Shown one piece after another: positions 1 through 8,073 of a DNA stretch of 29,852 nucleotides. Source of the stretch: Enterococcus_E cecorum_C. GTDB taxonomy: Bacteria > Bacillota > Bacilli > Lactobacillales > Enterococcaceae. The stretch lies in assembly GCF_052119425.1 (NCBI RefSeq), contig NZ_JBQKFH010000032.1, positions 1 to 29,852 on the forward strand, in the 5' to 3' direction. The position numbers and the translations under genes are program-made. The notes beneath the pieces were generated by a model. That model did no database searches. It was not told the origin of the DNA and worked only from the letters and a program-made list of their open reading frames with translations. Position 1 is the stretch's first letter. Each line of letters starts with the position of its first letter.

Positions 1-34
1 TATAGGGGGAAAATCCTCTATATTTCATCCAAAA

Positions 35-83
35 AATCCAAAAATCGAAGGCATCTTTCACGGGTGCCTTCGATTTTTGGATT
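35..83. terminator. Long perfect hairpin near left edge
   Basis: Bases 35-53 and 65-83 are exact reverse complements (19-bp stem, 11-base loop). The arms end in A-rich and T-rich runs, so the hairpin could stop transcription entering from the left. No U-tract follows outside the stem on the plus strand, so it may be part terminator, part repeat. A second, smaller hairpin with G-U pairs occupies bases 1-22. The upstream gene lies outside the window. Confidence 0.5.
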
Positions 84-151
84 CAAAAGGGACTAATGGG
101 TCAGCCCCTTTGTCATTCATAGAAAATTTACAGAGTGGAACTGTGCTAGTA

Positions 152-180
152 TCGAAAATATCAACCAAATGGTTTATAAT
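152..180 (+). promoter_or_regulatory. Sigma-A promoter of the XRE gene
   Basis: A consensus TATAAT lies at 175-180, 17 bases after TCGAAA (152-157; 4 of 6 matches to TTGACA). A short palindrome, AACC-AAAT-GGTT (163-174), abuts the -10 box and could be the operator for the regulator encoded just downstream; the operator role is inference. Confidence 0.5.
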
Positions 181-219
181 ATATTAAATTGAGGAGCGTT
201 TTAGACATGGAGGATTATG

Positions 220-444
220 ATGAAGCCATCCGATATGATTAAAGAATTATGTAATAAAAAGAATATTAGTCTTTCGGAACTTGCCAGACGGATAGGTCAG
301 ACTCCACAGAACTTCGGCAGGAAACTGAAACGAGATACTTTGACCTTGGAGGAATTAAAGTTGATAGCTGATGTTATGGGTGTAACCTTTGAGCAGTCTT
401 TCATCTTCCCGGATGGCGAACTGATAAAAACAAGCAACGAATAG
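220..444 (+). CDS. Small XRE-family (Cro/CI) DNA-binding regulator
   Basis: Predicted DNA-binding protein of about 74 residues consisting almost wholly of a helix-turn-helix_3 domain. The recognition region is visible as LSELARRIGQTPQNFGRKL, followed by a run typical of Cro/CI folds (TLEELKLIADVMGV). No effector domain is attached. ATG codons occur at 217 and 220; the GGAGG at 209-213 is better spaced for 220. The stop codon is followed at once by the GTG of the broken GIY-YIG gene, so the two were probably one transcript. From memory, this pair is common in gut Clostridia, which suggests the segment was acquired; this is inference. Target genes are unknown; autoregulation is plausible. Confidence 0.75.
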   Translation: MKPSDMIKELCNKKNISLSELARRIGQTPQNFGRKLKRDTLTLEELKLIADVMGVTFEQSFIFPDGELIKTSNE

Positions 445-851
445 GTGGTGAGTTCTACGGATAGATTTTCAGAGAAGAGCCTTCTTTCACTTAGAGATTA
501 TTATGTGTATGGACTCATAGATCCACGCACAAAGCAAATCTTCTATATTGGAAAAGGTACAAAAAACAGAGTATTTGAACATGAAAAAGAAAGCCTGGGC
601 AGTCCTGATAGTGAGAAGTTGAAACTGAAGACTATCGCAGAAATTAGAATGCCGGACTTGAAGTTGAAAAGATAATTATAAATTCAAACTTAACTGAAGA
701 AGCGGCATTTGCTGCAGAGGCATCATTGATCAATGCATTCAACTAAGTTGGTGATGCAGGACTGACAAACATTGCTGCTGGACATCATTCAGCAGAGGCT
801 TTATCAGTAGATGAGTATGAAAGGATAAATGGTGCTGTTGAACTTGAATAG
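445..851 (+). pseudogene. Broken GIY-YIG nuclease-domain protein
   Basis: The first frame from a GTG at 445 gives a clear GIY-YIG start: YVYGLIDP, then FYIGKGTKNRVFEHE. Reading then leaves frame: one A appears to be lost near 648, after which GLEVEKIII and EEAAFAAEASLINAFN continue in the frame beginning at 660. A second lesion follows, TAA at 744-746 between AFN and VGDAGLTN, where relatives (from memory) have tyrosine. The decayed frame runs on to the TAG at 849-851. Two independent lesions argue for real decay rather than one sequencing error. The intact family resembles the LEM-3-like GIY-YIG group; its function in bacteria is not established to my knowledge. Confidence 0.75.
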
Positions 852-917
852 GTTACTTGTTGGAGAACCGAGCCATGTCGAGTGCGTGGTGTGGATGTCA
901 AGAAAAGATAAATAAGT

Positions 918-948
918 GCCAGAAAGTGGCGTATTTCCGGGCTTTTTT
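918..948 (+). terminator. Probable terminator after the GIY-YIG remnant
   Basis: GCC plus GAAA (918-925) pairs with TTTC plus GGC (934-942) around a small internal loop, followed by six T residues (943-948). It would end the XRE/GIY-YIG transcript. The rest of 852-1118 shows no gene that I can support. Confidence 0.45.
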
Positions 949-1118
949 GAGATTAGGCAATAGCTCATGAAAGTCCGTATTTCTTATATTGAAACATATC
1001 TACTCATTATTAAAAAGATATTTTAGATTTTGGTTTTAGATTTATATGCCACTTGTTAAAATGTTATTCGAGATACAACCCCAATTTGAATGAGTGATTT
1101 AAACGAGGAGGAATTCAG

Positions 1119-1859
1119 ATGAAAGAAAACAAATATGATGATAATATATTTTTTCAAAAATACAGTCAAATGAGTCGCTCACAGCAGGGACTAGCCGGTG
1201 CAGGAGAATGGGAAACATTGAGAAAGCTGCTGCCGGATTTTAAAGATAAGCGTGTGCTTGATTTAGGATGCGGCTATGGATGGCACTGTATTTATGCGAT
1301 GGAACACGGAGCGTCTTCTGTTGTAGGTGTTGATATTTCTCATAAAATGCTCGAGGTAGCCAAAGAAAAAACACATTTTCCACAGGTTGAATATAAATGC
1401 TGTGCTATAGAAGATGTGGAATTCCCAGAGGAGAGTTTTGATGTAATATTAAGTTCACTTGCGTTTCACTATGTAGCAGATTATGAGATTTTAGTAAAAA
1501 AGATATATAGAATACTGAAGTCTGGTGGTAAGCTAGTTTTTACGGTTGAACATCCTGTTTTTACTTCCTATGGAACACAAGACTGGTATTATAACGAAAA
1601 AGGAGAAATACTGCATTTTCCGGTGGATAATTATTATTATGAGGGCAAACGGACAGCTGTGTTTTTGGGAGAAAAGGTTACAAAATATCATAGAACACTG
1701 ACCACATATCTAAATACACTGCTTTCAAATGGTTTTATCATAAATCATATTGTGGAGCCGCAGCCGCCGGAAAACATGATGAATATTCCAACGATGCAGG
1801 ATGAAATGCGCCGTCCCATGATGCTGATTGTATCGGCGAACAAAAAAGTGGATAGATAG
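1119..1859 (+). CDS. Class I SAM-dependent methyltransferase (Methyltransferase_11 type)
   Basis: Predicted soluble methyltransferase of 246 residues; the substrate is unknown (a small molecule is most likely for this family). Motif I, which binds S-adenosylmethionine, is VLDLGCGYG at about residues 46-54. The acidic end of the next strand is GVDIS (about 75-79), and the motif IV region is FDVILSSLAFHYV. The C-terminal half (HPVFTSYGTQDWYY onward) matches a widespread group of stand-alone methyltransferases seen in Clostridia and streptococci. The start is well supported: GAGGAGG lies directly upstream with good spacing. It stands alone between two terminators, so it is probably a single-gene unit. 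Base composition is somewhat richer in GC than the defence island, in keeping with acquisition together with the XRE/GIY-YIG segment. Confidence 0.85.
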   Translation: MKENKYDDNIFFQKYSQMSRSQQGLAGAGEWETLRKLLPDFKDKRVLDLGCGYGWHCIYAMEHGASSVVGVDISHKMLEVAKEKTHFPQVEYKCCAIEDVEFPEESFDVILSSLAFHYVADYEILVKKIYRILKSGGKLVFTVEHPVFTSYGTQDWYYNEKGEILHFPVDNYYYEGKRTAVFLGEKVTKYHRTLTTYLNTLLSNGFIINHIVEPQPPENMMNIPTMQDEMRRPMMLIVSANKKVDR

Positions 1860-1914
1860 AACTAAAACACTTATAAGGCATCAAAATGGAAATATGAAAA
1901 CCAGAAGTAAATAG

Positions 1915-1950
1915 CCCATGACTCTGAAGTAGAGTTGTGGGTTTTCTTTT
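1915..1950 (+). terminator. Rho-independent terminator of the methyltransferase gene
   Basis: An 11-bp stem (1915-1925 with 1931-1941, including two G-U pairs) closes a five-base loop and is followed by TTTTCTTTT. Confidence 0.75.
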
Positions 1951-1985
1951 GCTTGCTGATTATAATAATATTTTAATAAATACTG

Positions 1986-2014
1986 TTGTGTAACCGTTAC
2001 AAACTTGATAAAAT
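1986..2014 (+). promoter_or_regulatory. Promoter of the GNAT/ATP-grasp gene cluster
   Basis: TTGTGT (1986-1991), 17-base spacer, then TAAAAT (2009-2014) preceded by TGA, an extended -10. The core CTTGATAAAATA recurs almost unchanged in front of the Sau3AI-like gene near 13963. Confidence 0.5.
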
Positions 2015-2060
2015 AAATTAAAAGTAACAATTATGAATGAACTAATTGAGGTGTAACTGC

Positions 2061-2609
2061 ATGAAAATAACGACTGAAAGATTACTACTCAGACCATGGG
2101 AAGATAGCGATGCAGCTAATCTATATCAATATGCCAAAGATCCACAAGTTGGACCGCGAGCGGGTTGGCCACCACATGAAAGCCAAGCCCAAAGTTTAGA
2201 AATTATTCAGACCGTGCTGCGTGATCCGTATTCTTTTGCTGTATGTTTAAGAAAAAGCGGCGAAATGATTGGTGCTATTGGATTTCATGACTCGCATTCG
2301 CCACACATTCATCCTGAAAATCATGAAAAAGAGTTAGGATACTGGTTAGGCGTACCGTTTTGGGGACAAGGACTCATGCCAGAAGCAATCGAGGCGATGT
2401 TGGCTTTTGGGTTTGAAGAATTACTACTAAATGCGATTTGGTGTGGCTACTATGAAGGAAATGAACAATCCAAACGCGCACAAGAAAAATGTGGCTTTAC
2501 CTACCACCATACACTCGAAAATGTCGATGTGCCTCTACTAAAGGAAGTCCGTACCGAGCATTTCACCCGATTAACCAAAGAAGAATGGCATGTGAAAAGA
2601 GGAAAATAA
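2061..2609 (+). CDS. GNAT acetyltransferase, RimJ/RimL type
   Basis: Predicted acetyl-CoA-dependent N-acetyltransferase of 182 residues. The N-terminus TTERLLLRPW is typical of the Acetyltransf_3 (RimJ/RimL) group. The central strand ELGYWLGVPFWGQGLMPEA carries the acetyl-CoA pyrophosphate-binding turn (GQGL), and NEQSKRAQEKCGF is the usual C-terminal motif B. The group acetylates ribosomal-protein N-termini or small molecules; the substrate here cannot be read. I chose the ATG at 2061 because GAGGTG at 2048-2053 is well spaced for it; the upstream in-frame TTG at 2046 has no such site. The next gene follows after one base, so they are co-transcribed. Confidence 0.85.
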   Translation: MKITTERLLLRPWEDSDAANLYQYAKDPQVGPRAGWPPHESQAQSLEIIQTVLRDPYSFAVCLRKSGEMIGAIGFHDSHSPHIHPENHEKELGYWLGVPFWGQGLMPEAIEAMLAFGFEELLLNAIWCGYYEGNEQSKRAQEKCGFTYHHTLENVDVPLLKEVRTEHFTRLTKEEWHVKRGK

Positions 2610-2610
2610 A

Positions 2611-2805
2611 ATGGACCGACTCACAAAATTTGAAGCGATGTTGAATGAAATCATGACAACAGCTGCAAAAGAAAAACAACAAATGGATGCGCTCAAATTA
2701 GCCGGCAAAGAAAAAAGCGCGACTTATCGACAACTGATGGCCAACCGCTTAATGTACACGCGAATAATAGGACTATATAAGCAATATGGATTGGTGGAAG
2801 AATAA
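2611..2805 (+). CDS. Small conserved-looking protein, unknown function
   Basis: A 64-residue protein that I do not recognise. It is charged and helical in character (TAAKEKQQMDALKLAGKEKSA), with no membrane segment, signal peptide or cysteine motif. AGAGGAAAA precedes its ATG. It begins one base after the GNAT stop codon, and its own stop overlaps the ATG of the next frame (TAATG), an arrangement typical of translational coupling. It is therefore likely to be a real gene made together with the neighbouring enzymes. It could be a small partner of the ATP-grasp protein, but nothing in the sequence proves that. Confidence 0.55.
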   Translation: MDRLTKFEAMLNEIMTTAAKEKQQMDALKLAGKEKSATYRQLMANRLMYTRIIGLYKQYGLVEE

Positions 2806-3656
2806 TGGATTATATCATTTTCTCATCTGATTATTTTGATGGTAAGCAAGTTGAACTAGAATACTTTAGCGAATATCAAGCTTGTCAGACAGAAATTCAA
2901 GCTTTCATTTTTAATTATGAAAAATTTTTTGAATAAAACCGACTAATCTTGAATCAAGTAAATTTTACGCCTGGTAGTGCTATTTATCGTGGTTGGATGA
3001 TGACACCAAAACAATACCAATCTTTTTATTCGCAATTAAGAGATAAATATCAGATTGAATTATTAACTACACCTGAGCAGTACGAACAATTTCATTTATT
3101 TCCAAACATTTATCCAGAATTGATAGAAGATACACCCAAAATGTTGCCCTTTCCATTAGGGACTAAGGTAGATATAGAAAAAATTCGTTCTCAGATGTCG
3201 GAATTTATGATTAAGGACTATGTAAAATCAGCAAAAGGAACTGAATTACCAAGCCGTATCTCTAGTGTGATTTCTCAGCAACAATTAGATGAGTGTCTTG
3301 AAATTTTTTATCGGTATCGTGGGGATTTACTAACAGGCGAAATCTGTATCAAAGAGTATGTTGAGTTAAAAACATTAAATGGCCGCCATAATGAATATCG
3401 AGTATTTTATGCGAATGGGAATATCATTAGTATTACTGAATCAGTAGCAAATGATGAGTTTACTACACAGCCACCTAGAGAATTAATTGAAAAATACCAA
3501 CATTTACCAAGTCCATTTTATACTGTGGACTATGCCGAGTTGGCTGATGGCACGTGGATAGTCATTGAAGCTGGCGATGGTCAAGTATCCGGATTGAGCG
3601 ACCATCAGGATAGAGTATCGTATATGGCGATGCTGAATGAAGCGATGAAAGGATGA
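2805..3656 (+). pseudogene. ATP-grasp (R2K clade, DUF4343-like) protein split by an in-frame stop
   Basis: Two pieces lie in the same reading frame, separated only by TAA at 2934-2936. The first (43 residues, from ATG 2805 to 2933) starts MDYIIFSSDYFDG and ends YEKFFE. The second (from 2937) carries AIYRGWMM, TTPEQYEQFHLFPNIYPEL, FMIKDYVKSAKG and EYRVFYANGNIISITES. These fit, from memory, the R2K clade family 3 ATP-grasp proteins, whose N-terminus begins with a strand like the first piece. ATP-grasp enzymes join a carboxylate to an amine or similar group using ATP; the product of this clade is not known to me. A restart at TTG 2949 is possible but has no ribosome site. The gene is either newly broken, mis-sequenced at one base, or makes a short form. 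Confidence 0.7.
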
Positions 3657-3661
3657 TCTGA

Positions 3662-3844
3662 ATGAATGCAAAGATAATGAATAAAATAAATGAATATAGT
3701 GAAACCAATTATGCAGATTTGATTCAAGCGATTATCAAGATGGAACGACCAGAATTGAGCCTTGAGGAAATTACTGAGTTGTACCAGCAGTATATGAATA
3801 ACGATGAGATGAAGTTGCTAGGGGAAGAGTTCTATATAATCTAA
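3662..3844 (+). CDS. Small protein of unknown function
   Basis: A 60-residue acidic protein with no recognised domain (SLEEITELYQQYMNNDEM near the C-terminus). The ATG lies five bases after the ATP-grasp stop, with AAAGGA at 3648-3653 as the ribosome site, so it looks like the last member of the 2061-3844 cluster. It ends just before the promoter of the defence operon. No membrane helix or signal is seen. I do not recognise it. Confidence 0.5.
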   Translation: MNAKIMNKINEYSETNYADLIQAIIKMERPELSLEEITELYQQYMNNDEMKLLGEEFYII

Positions 3845-3875
3845 TAATAATTGAACTAATAAATTGAATAGATTT

Positions 3876-3884
3876 TGCTATAAT
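3876..3884 (+). promoter_or_regulatory. Extended -10 promoter of the MORC/Z1/AIPR operon
   Basis: TGC-TATAAT at 3876-3884. TTGAAC (3851) and TTGAAT (3864) are both at the wrong distance for a -35 box, so the extended -10 is the main signal. The leader to the TTG start at 3916 is short and holds GGAGGT at 3905-3910. Confidence 0.5.
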
Positions 3885-3915
3885 AAAAATATTAAGTATT
3901 GTTCGGAGGTTTAAA

Positions 3916-5373
3916 TTGGAAAATAATACTGTTGAAGTTTTACCAAATGCTGCAATATTAATTGAAAGTATGAGGAGTATAGGGTATACATTTAAAGATG
4001 CAATTGCTGATATAATAGATAATTCCATAAGTGCAAAAGCAACAGACATATCAATATATATGAGACAAAAAGATGAAAATTACTATGTTCAAATAGTTGA
4101 TGATGGAAATGGAATGAATGAGTCTGAATTAATTGAAGCTATGCGATTAGGAAGTAAGGATCCGCAAAATACTCGAGCAATTGATGATTTAGGGAGGTTT
4201 GGCTTAGGGTTAAAGTCTGCAAGTTTTTCTCAGTGTAAAAAATTAACTGTCATTTCAAAGAAAAATGATGTTGTTAATGGATTTATGTGGGATCTTGATT
4301 ATGTTCGAAAAATAAATCATTTTATGATAAAAAAGCTTACTGAAACTCAAATAAATAATATTCCTAATATAGGACAACTTTATGAATATCAATCTGGCAC
4401 AATAGTTCAGTGGGAAGATTTTGATAGAATTGAAGCAGGATCACATAAAATGGGTGATGAACTTACAAGATTAATGGATGATGCAGCAAATCATATATCA
4501 TTAGTTTTTCACAGGTTTCTGGAAGATCATGATTTTAAACTTAGCATTAATTATACTGAAATTGAGCCTAAAGATCCATTTTTAAGAAACAATCCAAGAA
4601 CTCAACAATTACAATCGAAAAAAGTTAAGTTGGATGGTGTAGCATTAAATTTATATCCTTATGTCTTGCCGTTTTTTTCAACTCTAAATTTAGAAGAGAG
4701 AAAAAAAGCAGGTATTGGTGATAAGCAGTATGAGCTTCAAGGAATATATTTATATAGAAATAAAAGATTAATCGTCTGGGGAGATTATTTAGGTTTATAT
4801 AGTAAATCAGAATTGACAAAAAATACTCGAATTCAAGTAGATATTCCTAATACTTTGGATTATTTATGGGAATTAGATGTTAAAAAAAGTAAAGCTAGAA
4901 TCCCTTCTAAAATTAAAAAAAATATATTATCAGTTATTCACGATGGAGTAGATAGTTCAAAACGAGTAAATAATTTTCGGGGTAAAAAAGAGATTTCTAA
5001 GAAAAATCCAACGTGGCTCGTAATAAAAGACAGAGAAGACGAATTCAGATTTGAACTAAATAAGGATAACGAACTGTATAATTTGTTTTATAATTCATTA
5101 GATGAGAATCAAAAGAAATTATTTAAATTGTATTCAAATTCTGTTGTGGAGACAATTCCGTATAATAATATATATTCACAGGTTAGCAGTGGTTACGAGC
5201 AAACAAATATTGATGATGAACAATTGCTAAATGAAGTAATGGATATATTTAGTAATTTTACTGCATCTAGTAACCAATCATTGAAAAAGTTAGCTAAAAC
5301 ATTATTGCTAGAGGAGATTTATAATAGTAATAAGAAAGTGTTTGATTATTTAGTAAATCAAATGGGGGAGTAA
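3916..5373 (+). CDS. MORC-type GHKL ATPase of a defence operon
   Basis: Predicted ATPase of 485 residues with an N-terminal HATPase_c_3 (Bergerat) fold. The N-box is ADIIDNS (D32 and N36), the G1 box is DDGNGM (about 62-67) and the G2 box is GRFGLGLKSAS (about 93-103). In this fold ATP binding closes two subunits around DNA, as in MutL, Hsp90 and MORC proteins. A second region, about 200-330, resembles the S5-like domain that follows the ATPase in such proteins; the rest is not recognised. The start is a TTG preceded by GGAGGT. It is the first of four tightly packed genes; the Z1 helicase gene begins three bases after its stop. Iyer, Abhiman and Aravind (2008) described MORC/MutL-like ATPases next to Z1 helicases and nucleases and predicted a restriction-like role. 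Function here is by family and context. Confidence 0.85.
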   Translation: MENNTVEVLPNAAILIESMRSIGYTFKDAIADIIDNSISAKATDISIYMRQKDENYYVQIVDDGNGMNESELIEAMRLGSKDPQNTRAIDDLGRFGLGLKSASFSQCKKLTVISKKNDVVNGFMWDLDYVRKINHFMIKKLTETQINNIPNIGQLYEYQSGTIVQWEDFDRIEAGSHKMGDELTRLMDDAANHISLVFHRFLEDHDFKLSINYTEIEPKDPFLRNNPRTQQLQSKKVKLDGVALNLYPYVLPFFSTLNLEERKKAGIGDKQYELQGIYLYRNKRLIVWGDYLGLYSKSELTKNTRIQVDIPNTLDYLWELDVKKSKARIPSKIKKNILSVIHDGVDSSKRVNNFRGKKEISKKNPTWLVIKDREDEFRFELNKDNELYNLFYNSLDENQKKLFKLYSNSVVETIPYNNIYSQVSSGYEQTNIDDEQLLNEVMDIFSNFTASSNQSLKKLAKTLLLEEIYNSNKKVFDYLVNQMGE

Positions 5374-5376
5374 AAA

Positions 5377-8073
5377 TTGACAAAAAATGAGAAGGTACAA
5401 CAATTTATCAATTTAGCGAATGATTATATTCATGAGAATAATTATACTGAGAAGCAATTAGATAAAGTGATACAAGATTTATTTCATATTCCGATGTATT
5501 CGGATTTTTCAAAAGAAGAGATAGGCTTTATACAAGATAAGTTGAGAGATAGACTCTCGATATCATATAGTGATAGCTTTGTTGTGACTGGTTCTAGTCA
5601 ACATGAGCCTTGGTTTGAAGAAGCATATGGTAAAATTAATGATGTTACAAGATGGGACAGATATATAAAATACCTAAGAAAGTGTAAAAATTTTTCACCG
5701 AGTGTGATTCAAGATATGCGGAAAAATTTATTTAAAATTATTGATTTATTAGGGGATCCAACAGGAAATAATTTTAGAAGAAAAGGGCTAGTTGTTGGTG
5801 ATGTTCAATCTGGAAAAACTGCGAATTATATAGGCCTTATGAATCTTGCAGCAGATATGAAATACAAAATAATTATTGTACTTACAGGAACAACTAACAC
5901 ATTACGTGAACAAACTCAAAAACGAATATATGAAGGAATGGGAAAAGCTAATTCTAAAGACGGTGTGAACTCCATAAATATTAATTCATATTCGAAAGAT
6001 CAACATCCAGTATATTTGACAAGCATTGAACAAGATTTTAATAAAAATACTAGTACTGGGTTCCAAACGTCAGTCGGCTCAACTACTGCCCCTATAATAA
6101 TTGTAACAAAGAAGAATACATCTTCCTTAAAAAATATTAAATCGTGGTTAGATGACTATTCAAAAGATATAAATAAAGATTATATTGATTACTCATTGTT
6201 GCTAATTGATGATGAAGCTGATTTTGCGAGTGTTAATACAAAAGATGAAGCAGAAGGTGAGTCTCCAACGATAATTAATAGAAGAATTCGAGAAATATTA
6301 GAATTGTTCACGAAAAGCAGTTATATTGGTTTTACAGCTACACCATTTGCAAATGTATTTATCAATCCCAATACTGAGGATGAAATGTTTGGTCAGGATT
6401 TATTTCCAAAAGACTATATTTATGTTCTTGGACAACCATCTAATTATATAGGAATTCATTCTATCTTTTCTGATTCGTATGATGATGAAGAAGAAAATTA
6501 TTCTGACATGATTGAAATCATAGATGAGAATGAAATGGAGCTATTCTTACCTTTAAAACATAAAAAAGAAACAAGATTTGATAAAATTCCTCCTGTACTT
6601 CAAGAAGCAATTAATTTATTTTTTATTGGTAATGTAATAAGAGATTTCCGTGAAGATAACAGTAAACATCGTACAATGATGATTAATATAAGTAGATTCC
6701 AGAATGTTCATCAGAGAATTAAAGATGCGGTTATTGAAAGAGTAACCGAGATGATTAAGGAAATTAGAATGTATGCAAATTTACCATTAAAAGAAGCTTT
6801 ATCCTACGAGACTCTTAAATCATTGCGTGACAGCTATTATGCTTATTATGATTCACTAAAGGAGAGTTATGATTTTAATGACATATTAACAAATATGTAT
6901 AAATCAGTAAAAAATATTGAAGTATACATTGCGAATGCCAACAATAAAGATTTAGATTATGCAAATTCTAAAGAAGGTGTTAGAGCAATTGTAATTGGAG
7001 GCTTCTCTCTTTCGAGAGGTATTACATTGGAAGGGTTAATGATTAGCTTTTATTATAGAAATTCAGTGATGTACGACTCTTTATTACAAATGGGAAGATG
7101 GTTTGGATATAGGGAAAATTATGCTGATTTATGTAAAATTTTTATGACAGAGAAAGTGGTTGAGGATTTTAAATTCATTTCTCTAGCAACAGAAGAGTTG
7201 AAGGAAGATTTAGAGATGAATCTTAAGAAGAATTTAACTCCATTAGATTTTGGTATAAGGGTGCGCAGTGGCCAAGCGGGATTAATGGTAACTGCTAGAA
7301 ACAAAATGAAAGCAAGTGATAGTATAACTGCAAAAGTGAATTATAACAATGAAATAATATCTATGAGAAAGTTTTCGCTTAATAAAGAGATGAATTTAAG
7401 TAATAAAAGACTGATTGATAGTTTTGTTGAAAAACATATAGATAAATTATCGGATGATTTATTATACACTAGAGATGATTCGATTGGACTAAGAGATATT
7501 GATAAGTTAGAAATAATTGACTTAATTAGTGAATTTAAGTCGTTACCTAGCTCGCTATTTGATTCAAAATTAATAATTGACTGGTTAAGAGGAAATAATC
7601 ACAAATCTCTTCAAAAATGGGATGTTGCTTTTGCTCTTGTTAAAGATGGAAGAAATAATGGTAAAGAAATATCTTTTTCTGGAAATATCCAAGGAAATAG
7701 TAGGACTTTGGCTGTCCACGTTATGGATGAAGTGAAACAAATTTACAGACTAAATAAATCTCGTTTAGGAAATCCTGATGATGGAAAATATGGTTTATCC
7801 AGAGAGCAAATTGATAAAATTTCGACATATTTTGGGGATAAAAATGCTCAAAAGAAATATTTATGGAGTGAATTAAATCGGAAACCATTATTGATGGTGT
7901 ATGCAATCTCTCCAAAAGTGCATCAAACAAATACATTAATTGATACTGACCCGATATTACTTTTATCATTATCAATTCCTGATTTAGGTATTGGTCAAAG
8001 TAAGTCTATTGAATATATAGTAAATAATGTTTATCAAGATATTGAATCGCTTGAAACTGAGGGTGATGAGTAA
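5377..8073 (+). CDS. Z1-domain superfamily-2 helicase-like ATPase
   Basis: A large ATP-driven enzyme of 898 residues. Walker A is GDVQSGKT (141-148), followed by a motif Ia region (VLTGTTNTLREQT). The Walker B/motif II is LLIDDEAD (275-282, DEAD-like), and motif III sits in GFTATPFANVF (about 318-328). The Z1 domain (PF10593) follows, with GGFSLSRGITLEGL near 541-554 and the arginine-finger motif LLQMGRWFGYR near 569-578. The protein probably moves along or remodels DNA for the neighbouring nuclease. The start is TTG with GGGGGAG upstream. The stop overlaps the ATG of the next gene (TAATG), so the two are translationally coupled. All helicase motifs look intact. Confidence 0.88.
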   Translation: MTKNEKVQQFINLANDYIHENNYTEKQLDKVIQDLFHIPMYSDFSKEEIGFIQDKLRDRLSISYSDSFVVTGSSQHEPWFEEAYGKINDVTRWDRYIKYLRKCKNFSPSVIQDMRKNLFKIIDLLGDPTGNNFRRKGLVVGDVQSGKTANYIGLMNLAADMKYKIIIVLTGTTNTLREQTQKRIYEGMGKANSKDGVNSININSYSKDQHPVYLTSIEQDFNKNTSTGFQTSVGSTTAPIIIVTKKNTSSLKNIKSWLDDYSKDINKDYIDYSLLLIDDEADFASVNTKDEAEGESPTIINRRIREILELFTKSSYIGFTATPFANVFINPNTEDEMFGQDLFPKDYIYVLGQPSNYIGIHSIFSDSYDDEEENYSDMIEIIDENEMELFLPLKHKKETRFDKIPPVLQEAINLFFIGNVIRDFREDNSKHRTMMINISRFQNVHQRIKDAVIERVTEMIKEIRMYANLPLKEALSYETLKSLRDSYYAYYDSLKESYDFNDILTNMYKSVKNIEVYIANANNKDLDYANSKEGVRAIVIGGFSLSRGITLEGLMISFYYRNSVMYDSLLQMGRWFGYRENYADLCKIFMTEKVVEDFKFISLATEELKEDLEMNLKKNLTPLDFGIRVRSGQAGLMVTARNKMKASDSITAKVNYNNEIISMRKFSLNKEMNLSNKRLIDSFVEKHIDKLSDDLLYTRDDSIGLRDIDKLEIIDLISEFKSLPSSLFDSKLIIDWLRGNNHKSLQKWDVAFALVKDGRNNGKEISFSGNIQGNSRTLAVHVMDEVKQIYRLNKSRLGNPDDGKYGLSREQIDKISTYFGDKNAQKKYLWSELNRKPLLMVYAISPKVHQTNTLIDTDPILLLSLSIPDLGIGQSKSIEYIVNNVYQDIESLETEGDE

